This document shows positions 52,463-61,284 of a stretch of 64,000 bases of DNA, piece by piece. The number at the start of each line of letters is the position of its first letter. The first letter of the stretch is position 1. Below the pieces are notes generated by a model, which searched no databases, had not been told where the DNA came from, and saw only the letters and a list, made by a program, of their open reading frames with translations. Both the position numbers and the translations under genes were made by a program. Source of the DNA: Pantoea phytobeneficialis. Its GTDB lineage: Bacteria; Pseudomonadota; Gammaproteobacteria; Enterobacterales; Enterobacteriaceae. Location: the NCBI RefSeq assembly GCF_009728735.1, contig NZ_CP024636.1:1830894-1894893 (forward strand). Reading direction: 5' to 3'.

Positions 52463-52558
52463 TTTTGTTGCGCAACAAAATGCAAGCGCTAACCCTCTGA
52501 AATTGAGAAATTTAATGATGCAGCAATCTGTTAGCGTTAATTGCTGATGTTGCGCAAC
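52463..52558. repeat. Paired GTTGCGCAAC palindromes
   Basis: TTTTGTTGC-GCAACAAAA (52463-52480) is a perfect 18-bp palindrome, and GTTGCGCAAC repeats exactly at 52549-52558. The centres are 82 bp apart, near eight helical turns. The arrangement suggests a cooperative or looping repressor; the protein is unknown to me. Confidence 0.6.
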
Positions 52559-52604
52559 CTGGATAATTGCGGGTACTAATCCGATTTTTCAATTCTTTCG
52601 CTGC

Positions 52605-52616
52605 TTTAACGATTCA
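52605..52616 (-). promoter_or_regulatory. Cra (FruR) site of ppsA
   Basis: On the minus strand TGAATCGTTAAA fits the Cra consensus TGAAWCGNTHHW exactly. It overlaps the expected -35 region of a promoter with TATATT at 52629-52634. E. coli ppsA is activated by Cra. Confidence 0.8.
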
Positions 52617-52708
52617 ACACTTAGTCTTTATATTCTGCTTGTGCCAAGCTGTATTTGCGAATAGCAAAATGTTCCATGTGCCCCCAATCATTTAAAAGGA
52701 TAATCTCG

Positions 52709-55093
52709 ATGTCCAATAAAGGCGAACAGCCGCTAGTGCTCTGGTACAACCAGCTTGGCATGCATGATGTTGATCGGGTGGGAGGTAAAAATGCCTCTCT
52801 GGGTGAAATGATTACCAATTTGTCGTCGCTGGGTGTGGCTGTACCCAATGGTTATGCGACTACATCTTATGCTTTTAATCAGTTTCTCGATCAAAGCGGG
52901 CTGAACCAGCGTATCTATGATTTGCTGGACAAGACTGATATTGATGACGTTGATGAGTTGGCGAAAGCGGGCAAGCAAATCCGCCAATGGGTGGTTGATA
53001 CGCCGTTCCAGCCTGAACTGGAAACAGCTATTCATGATGCCTACCAACAATTATCTGCCGATGATGCCGAAGCCTCGTTTGCCGTGCGTTCTTCGGCGAC
53101 CGCTGAAGACATGCCCGATGCTTCCTTTGCCGGGCAACAGGAAACGTTCCTGAATGTGCAGGGCATTGATGCGGTAATGGTGGCGGTGAAGCACGTCTAT
53201 GCGTCGTTATTTAACGATCGCGCCATCTCTTATCGTGTGCATCAGGGCTATGACCATCGCGGCGTCGCGCTGTCGGCAGGGATCCAGCGGATGGTGCGTT
53301 CCGATCTCGCCTCGTCTGGCGTGATGTTTACCATTGATACCGAATCCGGCTTTGATCAGGTGGTGTTTATCACCGCCGCCTTTGGTTTAGGTGAAATGGT
53401 GGTACAAGGGGCGGTGAACCCGGATGAATTCTACGTGCACAAACCGACGCTGGCGGCGAATCGTCCGGCTATCGTCCGTCGCAACATGGGTTCTAAAAAG
53501 GTGCGGATGGTGTACGCCGACTCCCATGAACACGGCAAGCAGGTTCGCATTGAAGATGTGGCTGAAGACGAACGTGATCGCTTCTGTCTGAGCGATGATG
53601 AAGTGCAGGCGCTGGCGCGCCAGGCAGTACTCATCGAGCAGCACTACAAACGCCCAATGGATATCGAGTGGGCGAAAGATGGTCACACTGGCAAACTGTT
53701 TATTGTCCAGGCGCGCCCGGAAACAGTACGTTCCAGTGGTCAGGTGATGGAACGTTACAATCTGCATGGAAAAGGCAACATTGTCGTGGAAGGCCGTGCG
53801 ATTGGTCACCGTATTGGTGCCGGTGAAGTGAAGGTGATTCAGGATATCAGCCAGATGAATCGGATCGAAAAGGGGGACGTGTTGGTTACCGACATGACCG
53901 ACCCTGACTGGGAACCGATCATGAAAAAAGCGTCAGCGATTGTCACTAACCGCGGCGGACGTACCTGCCATGCGGCGATTATCGCTCGTGAATTGGGTAT
54001 TCCGGCGGTAGTGGGATGCGGCGATGCGACTGAACGTCTGAAAGATGGCCGCAAGGTCACGGTGTCCTGCGCTGAGGGTGACACCGGCTATGTTTATGAC
54101 GACCTGCTGGATTTTGAAGTCACCAGTTCTCAGGTGGACAGCTTGCCGGACCTACCGCTGAAAATCATGATGAACGTCGGTAACCCGGATCGTGCTTTCG
54201 ATTTTGCCTGCCTGCCGAATGAAGGTGTGGGCCTGGCGCGTCTGGAATTCATCATTAACCGTATGATCGGCGTGCACCCGAAAGCGTTGCTGGAATTTGA
54301 CCAGCAGACGCCAGAGCTGCAACAGGAAATTCGTCAGATGATGAAAGGCTTTGACGATCCAGTTGAGTTCTATATTGCGCGACTCACCGAAGGGATCGCC
54401 ACCCTGGGGGCCGCGTTTGCTCCGAAACGTGTGATCGTACGCCTGTCGGATTTCAAATCGAATGAGTATGCCAACCTTGTAGGTGGTGAACGTTACGAAC
54501 CGGAAGAAGAGAACCCGATGCTGGGCTTCCGCGGTGCGGGTCGCTATGTGGCTGACAGTTTCCGCGACTGCTTCGCGCTGGAGTGTGCGGCGGTGAAACG
54601 TGTGCGCAATGAAATGGGGCTGACTAACGTGGAAATCATGATCCCGTTTGTTCGGACCGTGGCGCAGGCGGAAGCGGTGATTGAGGAACTGGCGAAACAG
54701 GGACTCAAACGCGGTGAGAATGGCCTGAAGGTGATCATGATGTGTGAGATCCCGTCGAATGCATTGCTGGCGGAACAGTTCCTGCAACATTTCGATGGAT
54801 TCTCTATCGGTTCCAATGACATGACGCAACTGGCGCTGGGTCTGGATCGCGATTCCGGCGTGGTTTCCGCGCTGTTTGACGAGCGTAATGATGCGGTGAA
54901 AGCGTTGCTGTCGATGGCGATTCAGGCTGCGAAGAAACAGGGCAAGTATGTCGGGATTTGTGGCCAGGGCCCGTCTGATCATCAGGATTTCGCCGCCTGG
55001 CTGATGGAAGAGGGAATTGACAGCTTGTCGCTGAACCCGGATACCGTCGTGGAAACCTGGCTGAGTCTGGCAGAGCTGAACAAGGCTAAATAA
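52709..55093 (+). CDS. ppsA: Phosphoenolpyruvate synthase PpsA
   Basis: A 794-residue enzyme that converts pyruvate and ATP to phosphoenolpyruvate, AMP and Pi for gluconeogenesis. The N-terminal ATP-grasp domain ([31 protein letters not shown]) is followed by the phosphohistidine domain with the catalytic His in [15 protein letters not shown] (near 420), whose neighbouring Thr is the PpsR target. The C-terminal PEP-binding TIM barrel has [22 protein letters not shown] at 52709 is the homologous start with AAAAGGA upstream. Confidence 0.97.
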   Translation: MSNKGEQPLVLWYNQLGMHDVDRVGGKNASLGEMITNLSSLGVAVPNGYATTSYAFNQFLDQSGLNQRIYDLLDKTDIDDVDELAKAGKQIRQWVVDTPFQPELETAIHDAYQQLSADDAEASFAVRSSATAEDMPDASFAGQQETFLNVQGIDAVMVAVKHVYASLFNDRAISYRVHQGYDHRGVALSAGIQRMVRSDLASSGVMFTIDTESGFDQVVFITAAFGLGEMVVQGAVNPDEFYVHKPTLAANRPAIVRRNMGSKKVRMVYADSHEHGKQVRIEDVAEDERDRFCLSDDEVQALARQAVLIEQHYKRPMDIEWAKDGHTGKLFIVQARPETVRSSGQVMERYNLHGKGNIVVEGRAIGHRIGAGEVKVIQDISQMNRIEKGDVLVTDMTDPDWEPIMKKASAIVTNRGGRTCHAAIIARELGIPAVVGCGDATERLKDGRKVTVSCAEGDTGYVYDDLLDFEVTSSQVDSLPDLPLKIMMNVGNPDRAFDFACLPNEGVGLARLEFIINRMIGVHPKALLEFDQQTPELQQEIRQMMKGFDDPVEFYIARLTEGIATLGAAFAPKRVIVRLSDFKSNEYANLVGGERYEPEEENPMLGFRGAGRYVADSFRDCFALECAAVKRVRNEMGLTNVEIMIPFVRTVAQAEAVIEELAKQGLKRGENGLKVIMMCEIPSNALLAEQFLQHFDGFSIGSNDMTQLALGLDRDSGVVSALFDERNDAVKALLSMAIQAAKKQGKYVGICGQGPSDHQDFAAWLMEEGIDSLSLNPDTVVETWLSLAELNKAK

Positions 55094-55106
55094 CGGTGTT
55101 AACCAG

Positions 55107-55135
55107 AGTCCCGGAAAGTGTCCGGGACTTATCTT
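55107..55135 (+). terminator. Terminator of ppsA
   Basis: AGTCCCGGA, 5-base loop, TCCGGGACT, then TATCTTT, 13 bases after the stop. Confidence 0.8.
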
Positions 55136-55333
55136 TCCCACATCCATCTTCCCGGATATGTATTTTTCCCATCGTTGTTGTGATAACTCTCCTTATCACC
55201 TCCCTGCTTACCGTATTTACGACGCGCCAGTCAGAAGGTCGAAGTCACCCTGGACAAGTAAGGTGTGAGAGGCAATGAGGGGCTCATCGGACATTTAACC
55301 CGTGAATGGGCTGCTCTGAGGCAAAAAATCCCC
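55136..55333. other. Gap between ppsA and rprA
   Basis: About 200 bases with no recognisable gene. The sequence is pyrimidine-rich on the plus strand at 55130-55200. Confidence 0.5.
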
Positions 55334-55430
55334 AAAAAAAAGCCCATCACAGGGGATGGGCAAAGACTACACACAGCAATTCTTCACTTTACTCAGGGGA
55401 AAAAGGTTGTTTAAAAATCAGTGGTTTGAT
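55334..55430 (-). ncRNA. rprA: Small regulatory RNA RprA
   Basis: On the minus strand the sequence contains CCCCTGAGT, then AATTGCTGTGTGTAGTCTTT, then the terminator hairpin GCCCATC-loop-GATGGGC and eight T. These match E. coli RprA, also located between ppsA and ydiK. RprA pairs with the rpoS leader and, with Hfq, raises sigma-S translation. The 3' end is firm at the T-run; the 5' end near 55430 is estimated from a -10-like TATGTT. The 5' stem sequence differs from E. coli. Confidence 0.9.
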
Positions 55431-55475
55431 CTCAAACATAGGAAACATGTTATTCACAGCCGCTTCTGGCGTCTT

Positions 55476-55489
55476 TAAGAATCCTCTTA
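55476..55489. promoter_or_regulatory. RcsB box upstream of rprA
   Basis: TAAGAATCCTCTTA, close to the RcsAB box TAAGAATATTCCTA and internally symmetric (TAAGA/TCTTA). It lies about 50-60 bases upstream of the estimated rprA start. In E. coli RcsB activates rprA on envelope stress. Confidence 0.75.
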
Positions 55490-55693
55490 TTAGTTTAAAG
55501 CTGATAATCTTTTAAACGTGTTTTTAGTGGATTTTGGCCGTCAATCAGTACAGAAAATAATCTTTCCGTTATCAAAACTGACTGGAATGGCGTGAAAATG
55601 CGGTTTTTCTTAAAAATCGCTTATGGAAATTTTCGTTAACAAAAGGGAATTGTGTGACGGTGGTTAACTGGCGTTAACCACCGTAAGGCAGGG

Positions 55694-56806
55694 TCAGGCA
55701 GTATGGTCGTCGTGCTCGGTGAGTTCTTCTACCACGGTTTCTGGATCGTCATCCGGTGCCGGAGCCTCATGCATCCATACTGATACCAGGCGATAGGATA
55801 CCGCCAACACCACCGGTCCGATAAACAGGCCAATCATGCCAAAAGCCACCAGACCACCGATCACGCCGGAGAGGATCAAAATCATCGGCAAATCGGCACC
55901 CATGCGGATCAGCATCGGGCGCAGTACGTTGTCGAGTGTCCCGACCACGCAACTCCACACCAGCAGCACGGTGCCCCAGGTAGTATCACCACTCCAGTAG
56001 AGCCAGATAATCGCCGGAACCAACACAATCAAGGGGCCGAGTTGTACCAGGCAGGAAAGAATCATTACCACGGTAAGCAGGGTGGCATACGGGATACCCG
56101 AGATGGCTAAACCGATACCGCCTAATACGCCCTGCACCAGCGCTGTCACCACTACCCCCAGCGCGACGGCGCGGATGGCCTGACCAGCCAGTAACACCGC
56201 GGCATCGCCACGGCGTCCACCCATACGGTAAGCAAAATGCCGAATACCCAGCCCGACCTGCTCACCACGCCAGTACAGCAGCACGCTGAATAGCAGCATT
56301 AATCCCAGATGCAGCATAAAGCGGCCAAAATGACCCGCCTGGGCGACAAAGAAGCCGGTGGTGCGACCAATATAGGGCTGCAACTTGCTCATAATTGCTG
56401 AGCCACCGCCATCAACCAACTTGTGGTAGCTGACAAACAGTTTGTCACCGACCATCGGCACTTCTTTCAGCCAGTCAAGCTGTGGCACCGTCATATGGCC
56501 CTGTGTGGCCCAGGCAATAACCGGCGCGCTATTGTCGATCAGGCTATTTACCAGCACGGCGATGGGGATGATAAACAGCAGCAGCAACAGGATGGTCATG
56601 GCGATTACCGCCAGCGAGCGGCGTCCCCATAACAGGTGCTGCAACTTAATCATCAGCGGCCAGGTGGCGATTACCACCATACTGGCCCAGGCGAAACCCA
56701 GAATAAAAGGTTGAACTACCCAGAGGCAGGCGATGATCATCAGCAGGATGAACATCAGTGAGAACAGCATTTGCGGTAAGTCCAAACCGCCTTGCAGGTT
56801 TTTCAT
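55694..56806 (-). CDS. ydiK: AI-2E family inner membrane transporter YdiK
   Basis: A 370-residue membrane protein, the length of E. coli YdiK, with about eight hydrophobic segments. The family pattern is paired N-terminal helices (MLFSLMFILLMIIACLWVVQPF), a long periplasmic stretch and a conserved C-terminal set (VLRPMLIRMGADLPMILILSGVIGGLVAFGMIGLFIGPVVLAV, read in parts). The acidic tail is PDDDPETVVEELTEHDD. The substrate is not known. It is monocistronic and divergent from ydiJ. Confidence 0.92.
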   Translation of the reverse strand: MKNLQGGLDLPQMLFSLMFILLMIIACLWVVQPFILGFAWASMVVIATWPLMIKLQHLLWGRRSLAVIAMTILLLLLFIIPIAVLVNSLIDNSAPVIAWATQGHMTVPQLDWLKEVPMVGDKLFVSYHKLVDGGGSAIMSKLQPYIGRTTGFFVAQAGHFGRFMLHLGLMLLFSVLLYWRGEQVGLGIRHFAYRMGGRRGDAAVLLAGQAIRAVALGVVVTALVQGVLGGIGLAISGIPYATLLTVVMILSCLVQLGPLIVLVPAIIWLYWSGDTTWGTVLLVWSCVVGTLDNVLRPMLIRMGADLPMILILSGVIGGLVAFGMIGLFIGPVVLAVSYRLVSVWMHEAPAPDDDPETVVEELTEHDDHTA

Positions 56807-57013
56807 AACAGCCTTTTGACCTCAATTGAATCCTTCACAGTGGGGTTTACTGTCCCCAATCAATGATTACCTATTTCAGAAGGATTAAACAGAGAAATGC
56901 AGGCCGCTTTTTACGTTTCCTGAAAAAACAGCGAGCGACTGAAAAATGTGATAAAACGAATAATTCATAAGAATCGACTACGCAAACGTTTACAACATCT
57001 CGGTCACTCAATA

Positions 57014-60000
57014 ATGATCCCACAGATTTCCCAGGCACCGGGCCTCGTTCAACTGGTGCTGACATTCCTGGCGTCCTTAAAAGAGCAAGGATTTACTGGC
57101 GATACCGCCACCAGTTACGCTGATCGTCTCTCACTTTCAACCGATAACAGCATTTATCAATTGCTGCCGGATGCGGCGCTCTTTCCCCGTTCCACCGCGG
57201 ATGTCGCGCTGATTGCGCGTCTGGCAGGGGAAGAACGTTTTGCCAGCCTGGTGTTTACCCCACGCGGCGGCGGCACGGGCACCAACGGGCAGTCCCTGAA
57301 TCAGGGGATTGTGGTTGATATGTCGCGCTACATGAACCGCATCCTCGAAATCAACACCGAGCAACGCTGGGTTCGCGTCGAAGCCGGGGTAGTGAAAGAT
57401 CAGTTAAACGCCTGGCTGAAACCCTACGGTTTCTTTTTCTCCCCTGAGTTATCGACCAGTAACCGCGCCACCCTGGGCGGGATGATCAACACCGATGCTT
57501 CCGGGCAAGGGTCGCTGGTGTATGGCAAAACCTCCGACCATGTTCTGGGTCTGCGCGCGGTGCTGCTGGGCGGCGATATTCTTGATACCCGCGCGATGCC
57601 GACCGATTTAGCGGAGAAACTGGCGCAAACGCCAACCAAAGAAGGGCGCATTTATCAGCAGGTGATGACGCGTTGTCGTGAACAACGTGCGTTGATTCTG
57701 GAAAAATTCCCGAAACTGAACCGTTTTCTCACCGGTTATGATTTACGCCATGTGTTCAGTGACGATCTGCACACCTTTGATCTGACGCGCCTGCTGTGCG
57801 GTGCCGAGGGCACTCTGGCGTTTATCAGCGAAGCGCGACTCGATATCACGCCGATCCCGAAAGTGCGCCGGCTGGTAAATATCAAATATGACTCCTTCGA
57901 CTCTGCACTGCGCAACGCCCCCTTTATGGTCGAAGCAAAAGCGTTATCGGTGGAAACCGTCGACTCAAAAGTATTGAATCTGGCGCGTGAAGATATCGTC
58001 TGGCATTCGGTTAAAGAGTTGATTACCGATGTGCCGGATAAAGAGATGCTGGGACTGAACATCGTCGAGTTCGCCGGAGATGACGGTGAACTGATTGAGC
58101 AGCAGGTATCGACCTTGTGCGCGCGTCTGGATGAACTGATGACGCAGCAGCAGGGTGGAGTGATCGGTTATCAGCTGTGTAACGACTTAGGCGGCATCGA
58201 GCGGATCTATAATATGCGCAAGAAAGCGGTAGGTCTGCTCGGAAATGCCAAAGGGCGCGCCAAGCCAATTCCGTTTGTTGAGGATACCGCTGTGCCGCCG
58301 GAGCATCTGGCGGATTATATCGTCGATTTCCGCGCTCTGCTTGATAGCCACGGCCTGAGCTATGGCATGTTTGGTCATGTCGACGCCGGTGTGCTGCACG
58401 TCCGTCCGGCGCTGGATATGTGCGATCCGCAGCAAGAGATGCTGATGAAACAGATCTCCGATGAAGTGGTGGCTTTGACCGCACGTTATGGCGGCCTGCT
58501 GTGGGGCGAGCATGGCAAAGGTTTCCGCGCGCAATACAGTCCGGCGTTTTTCGGTGAAACCCTGTTTAACGAATTGCGTCGCATCAAAGCGGCGTTTGAC
58601 CCCGATAACCGCATGAACCCCGGCAAAATCTGTACGCCGCTGGGTAGCAACGAACCGATGATGCAGGTCGATGCGGTGAAGCGCGGTACATATGATCGCC
58701 AGATCCCGCTCACAGTGCGCAATGACTGGCGCGGCGCGATGGAGTGCAATGGTAACGGTCTGTGCTTTAACTTTGATACGCGCAGCCCGATGTGCCCGTC
58801 GATGAAAATCACCCGTAACCGCATCCACTCCCCCAAAGGCCGTGCCACGCTGACGCGTGAATGGTTGCGCCTGCTGTCCGAGCAGGGGGTGGATCCGGTG
58901 CTGCTGGAGAAATCCCTGCCAGAGCAACGCGCCAGCCTGCGTACCTTGATTCAGCGTACCCGTAACTCATGGCATGCGAAGCAAGGCGAGTATGATTTCT
59001 CTCATGAAGTAAAAGAAGCGATGGCGGGCTGCCTCGCCTGTAAAGCCTGTTCGACCCAGTGTCCGATTAAAATTGACGTACCGAACTTCCGCTCTCGCTT
59101 CCTACAACTGTATCACACGCGTTATCTGCGCCCGATGAGCGATCATCTGGTTGCCACGGTTGAAAGCTACGCGCCGCTGATGGCGAAAGCGCCAAAGGTA
59201 TTTAACTTTTTCCTGAAACAGCCGTGGATGCGCGAGCTCAGCAAAAGCCATATCGGCATGGTCGATTTGCCGTTGCTCTCCTCACCGAGTCTGAAGCAGC
59301 AGCTGAGTGGCCATCCGGCGATGAACCTGACGCTGGAGCAACTGGAAGCGCTCGAGAGCAACGCGCGCAAGGATTGTGTGCTGGTAGTACAGGATCCGTT
59401 TACCAGCTATTACGAAGCCCAACTGGTGACTGACTTTGTCAAACTGATTGAGAAACTCGGTTACCGCCCGGTGCTGCTGCCATTTTCACCGAACGGCAAG
59501 GCGCAACATGTCAAAGGCTTCCTGCAACGTTTTGCCCGCACGGCGGAAAAAACCGCGGACTTCCTCAATCGTGTGGCGCAGTTAGGCATGCCGATGGTCG
59601 GTGTCGATCCGGCTACCGTGTTGTGCTACCGGGATGAGTACAACCAGGTACTGGGCGAGAAGCGCGGTGATTTTAATGTGTTGTTGGTCCATGAATGGTT
59701 GCAGACTGCGGTGGCGGAACGTGCCGTGCAAAACACCGGGGGCGAGGCCTGGTATCTGTTTGCCCATTGCACTGAAGTGACCGCGCTACCCTCAACACCC
59801 AACCAGTGGCAGGACATCTTTGCCCGCTTTGGTGCGAAGCTGGAAAACATTAATGTCGGCTGCTGTGGTATGGCGGGCACCTATGGACACGAAAGCAAAA
59901 ATCTGGAGAACTCGCTGGGGATTTACGCGTTGTCCTGGCATCCGCAGATGCAACAACTGCCGCGTCAACGCTGTCTCGCCACCGGTTTCTCGTGCCGTAG

Positions 60001-60067
60001 TCAGGTGAAACGCGCGGAAGGCAATGGCATGCGTCACCCGCTTCAGGCATTGCTGGAACTATTGTAA
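57014..60067 (+). CDS. ydiJ: FAD/Fe-S D-2-hydroxyglutarate dehydrogenase-type oxidoreductase YdiJ
   Basis: A 1017-residue enzyme. The N-terminal FAD-binding PCMH domain has TPRGGGTGTNGQSLNQG and ELSTSNRATLGGMINTDASGQGS, read in parts, and the FAD-linked oxidase C-terminal domain has GHVDAGVLHVRPALDM. The 4Fe-4S ferredoxin segment follows (CNGNGLCFNFDTRSPMCPS and CLACKACSTQCPI), then a CCG domain (NVGCCGMAGTYGHE). E. coli YdiJ oxidises D-2-hydroxyglutarate. MIPQISQAPG at 57014 is the homologous start; an extended frame from 56948 would add 22 basic residues. Confidence 0.95.
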   Translation: MIPQISQAPGLVQLVLTFLASLKEQGFTGDTATSYADRLSLSTDNSIYQLLPDAALFPRSTADVALIARLAGEERFASLVFTPRGGGTGTNGQSLNQGIVVDMSRYMNRILEINTEQRWVRVEAGVVKDQLNAWLKPYGFFFSPELSTSNRATLGGMINTDASGQGSLVYGKTSDHVLGLRAVLLGGDILDTRAMPTDLAEKLAQTPTKEGRIYQQVMTRCREQRALILEKFPKLNRFLTGYDLRHVFSDDLHTFDLTRLLCGAEGTLAFISEARLDITPIPKVRRLVNIKYDSFDSALRNAPFMVEAKALSVETVDSKVLNLAREDIVWHSVKELITDVPDKEMLGLNIVEFAGDDGELIEQQVSTLCARLDELMTQQQGGVIGYQLCNDLGGIERIYNMRKKAVGLLGNAKGRAKPIPFVEDTAVPPEHLADYIVDFRALLDSHGLSYGMFGHVDAGVLHVRPALDMCDPQQEMLMKQISDEVVALTARYGGLLWGEHGKGFRAQYSPAFFGETLFNELRRIKAAFDPDNRMNPGKICTPLGSNEPMMQVDAVKRGTYDRQIPLTVRNDWRGAMECNGNGLCFNFDTRSPMCPSMKITRNRIHSPKGRATLTREWLRLLSEQGVDPVLLEKSLPEQRASLRTLIQRTRNSWHAKQGEYDFSHEVKEAMAGCLACKACSTQCPIKIDVPNFRSRFLQLYHTRYLRPMSDHLVATVESYAPLMAKAPKVFNFFLKQPWMRELSKSHIGMVDLPLLSSPSLKQQLSGHPAMNLTLEQLEALESNARKDCVLVVQDPFTSYYEAQLVTDFVKLIEKLGYRPVLLPFSPNGKAQHVKGFLQRFARTAEKTADFLNRVAQLGMPMVGVDPATVLCYRDEYNQVLGEKRGDFNVLLVHEWLQTAVAERAVQNTGGEAWYLFAHCTEVTALPSTPNQWQDIFARFGAKLENINVGCCGMAGTYGHESKNLENSLGIYALSWHPQMQQLPRQRCLATGFSCRSQVKRAEGNGMRHPLQALLELL

Positions 60068-60108
60068 ACAAATTGTAGAATTCCAGGAGACGTCAGGACG
60101 CAGCTGGA

Positions 60109-60513
60109 TTAGAATATCCAGCCTGCGTGACGGACGAAATCACTTTGCAGGCTGGTGGCTTGATCCCACTCGCCGCTCAGCGCCAGTTGATGACACAAGC
60201 GAGTCAGCGACAGGCGCGCCAGTTGATAGGCCTGAATACGGAACAAACGGTCGCGATCGGCATTGCCCATCTCCTGCACTAAGCGGTGATGGAGTTTGCC
60301 CATGGCGTGTAGATAGCTTTGGTCATCGCCATTCAATTGGCAGATTTCCGCCATATCGAGACAGGTGTCATTAAAACGACGCAGTTGTTCGATTGTACAA
60401 TCGGTGCGGTTGAGCTTTGCCTGAGCCATATAGAAGTCAACGGTGATATCACGTACCGAAAACTTATATTCATCGATTTTGTGTTGTAACCAGGCTGAGA
60501 CGGAAAGCGTCAT
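60109..60513 (-). CDS. Small conserved protein of unknown function under a Fur box
   Basis: A 134-residue soluble protein with no signal peptide or membrane segment, predicted mainly helical: LSVSAWLQHKIDEYKF, a Leu/Arg-rich region (CTIEQLRRFNDTCLDMAEICQL) and amphipathic stretches through DRLFRIQAYQLARLSLTRLCHQL. It has four Cys, none in a classical metal motif. I do not recognise the family. It lies between ydiJ and sufA, where E. coli has menI and ydiH. The near-perfect Fur box 17 bases upstream of the ATG suggests it is made under iron limitation. Confidence 0.75.
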   Translation of the reverse strand: MTLSVSAWLQHKIDEYKFSVRDITVDFYMAQAKLNRTDCTIEQLRRFNDTCLDMAEICQLNGDDQSYLHAMGKLHHRLVQEMGNADRDRLFRIQAYQLARLSLTRLCHQLALSGEWDQATSLQSDFVRHAGWIF

Positions 60514-60529
60514 GTCGCCACCTTAATGG

Positions 60530-60548
60530 GTTAATGATAATCATTATC
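60530..60548. promoter_or_regulatory. Fur box
   Basis: GTTAATGATAATCATTATC matches the 19-bp Fur consensus GATAATGATAATCATTATC at 18 of 19 positions, and 60534-60550 is a perfect palindrome. It is 17 bases from the ATG of the minus-strand gene. Confidence 0.9.
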
Positions 60549-60836
60549 ATATTCAACCACGTCAGGAATGCAATTCCCTAGAGAAATTTTATTGATTTAC
60601 TTTGCCTGTTACTCAAATCGGCAATAACAATTTCTTCACATTAAGGAAAGGCGTAACCTATCAATCAGCGGAAAATCGTAAAGTGACAAAATGAAATTTT
60701 GCGATTTTTTAACAGGTTACAATTGTATCGGCGCGGCAGTTTTCCCCGCCGCAAAGCAGTGTGAAGCGACTATGCTTAACAAAGCAACAGTAAAAAATAG
60801 CACGAGATGATTATCCCTGCAAAACAAGAGGTTGAA

Positions 60837-60853
60837 GTGATATCTGATATCAC
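60837..60853. repeat. Perfect palindrome upstream of sufA
   Basis: GTGATATC-T-GATATCAC, a 17-bp perfect palindrome 50 bases before the sufA ATG, in the promoter or leader. No known suf regulator site has this sequence to my knowledge. Confidence 0.6.
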
Positions 60854-60902
60854 TACCATAGGGGGGATAGCCTGAAAAGGCCCAGACTTACGAGGTAGCA
60901 CT

Positions 60903-61277
60903 ATGTCATCAGTAAATGCAGCTTCTTTTTCACCCGATGATTTCGTCTGGAAGGGGCTGACGCTGACCGAATCGGCAGCAAAACAGATTCTTAACCTGGT
61001 CGCACAGGATCCTGAAGTCAAGGGTCTGCGGGTAGGAGTGAAACAGTCCGGCTGTGCCGGTTTTGGTTATGTCATGGACCTGGTGAAAGAACCTGCCGCT
61101 GACGACCTGCAGTTCCCATACTTCGGCGCAACCCTGTATGTGCCGCTACAGGCCATGCCGTTTGTCGATGGCACCGAAGTCGACTACGTCCGTGAAGGCC
61201 TGAACCAGATCTTTAAATTTAACAACCCTAAAGCTCAGCACGCCTGCGGGTGCGGTGAAAGCTTTGGCGTCGAGTAA
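60903..61277 (+). CDS. sufA: Fe-S cluster scaffold/carrier SufA
   Basis: A 124-residue A-type carrier that receives Fe-S clusters from SufBCD and passes them to apoproteins. The three cluster Cys lie in KQSGCAGFGY and HACGCGESF. Length agrees with E. coli SufA (122). A GAGG Shine-Dalgarno sequence precedes the ATG. It is the first gene of the suf operon and lies 7 bases before sufB. Confidence 0.96.
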   Translation: MSSVNAASFSPDDFVWKGLTLTESAAKQILNLVAQDPEVKGLRVGVKQSGCAGFGYVMDLVKEPAADDLQFPYFGATLYVPLQAMPFVDGTEVDYVREGLNQIFKFNNPKAQHACGCGESFGVE

Positions 61278-61284
61278 GTGAAAT

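Larger units (their letters stand above)
52262..52708. promoter_or_regulatory. Divergent ppsR-ppsA control region
   Basis: A 447-base gap, AT-rich near ppsR. It holds two copies of the GTTGCGCAAC palindrome, a Cra site and a -10-like TATATT (52629-52634), listed in part separately. Short frames here lack coding signs and are not called. Confidence 0.6.
60514..60902. promoter_or_regulatory. Divergent control region of sufA and the Fur-box gene
   Basis: A 389-base gap, AT-rich at 60580-60720. It contains a Fur box next to the minus-strand gene and a perfect palindrome near sufA, listed separately. E. coli sufA is controlled by Fur, IscR, OxyR and IHF from this position; I could not place the IscR or OxyR sites with confidence. 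Confidence 0.6.

Noticed and set aside
52254..52547. 97-codon plus-strand frame between ppsR and ppsA
   Set aside because: AT-rich, no Shine-Dalgarno sequence, overlaps the palindrome region that is better explained as regulatory.
54152..55147. 331-codon frame antisense to ppsA
   Set aside because: Shadow of the conserved ppsA 3' half with no start signal or domain.
55306..55515. 69-codon plus-strand frame across rprA
   Set aside because: It runs antisense to a well-matched sRNA and its terminator.
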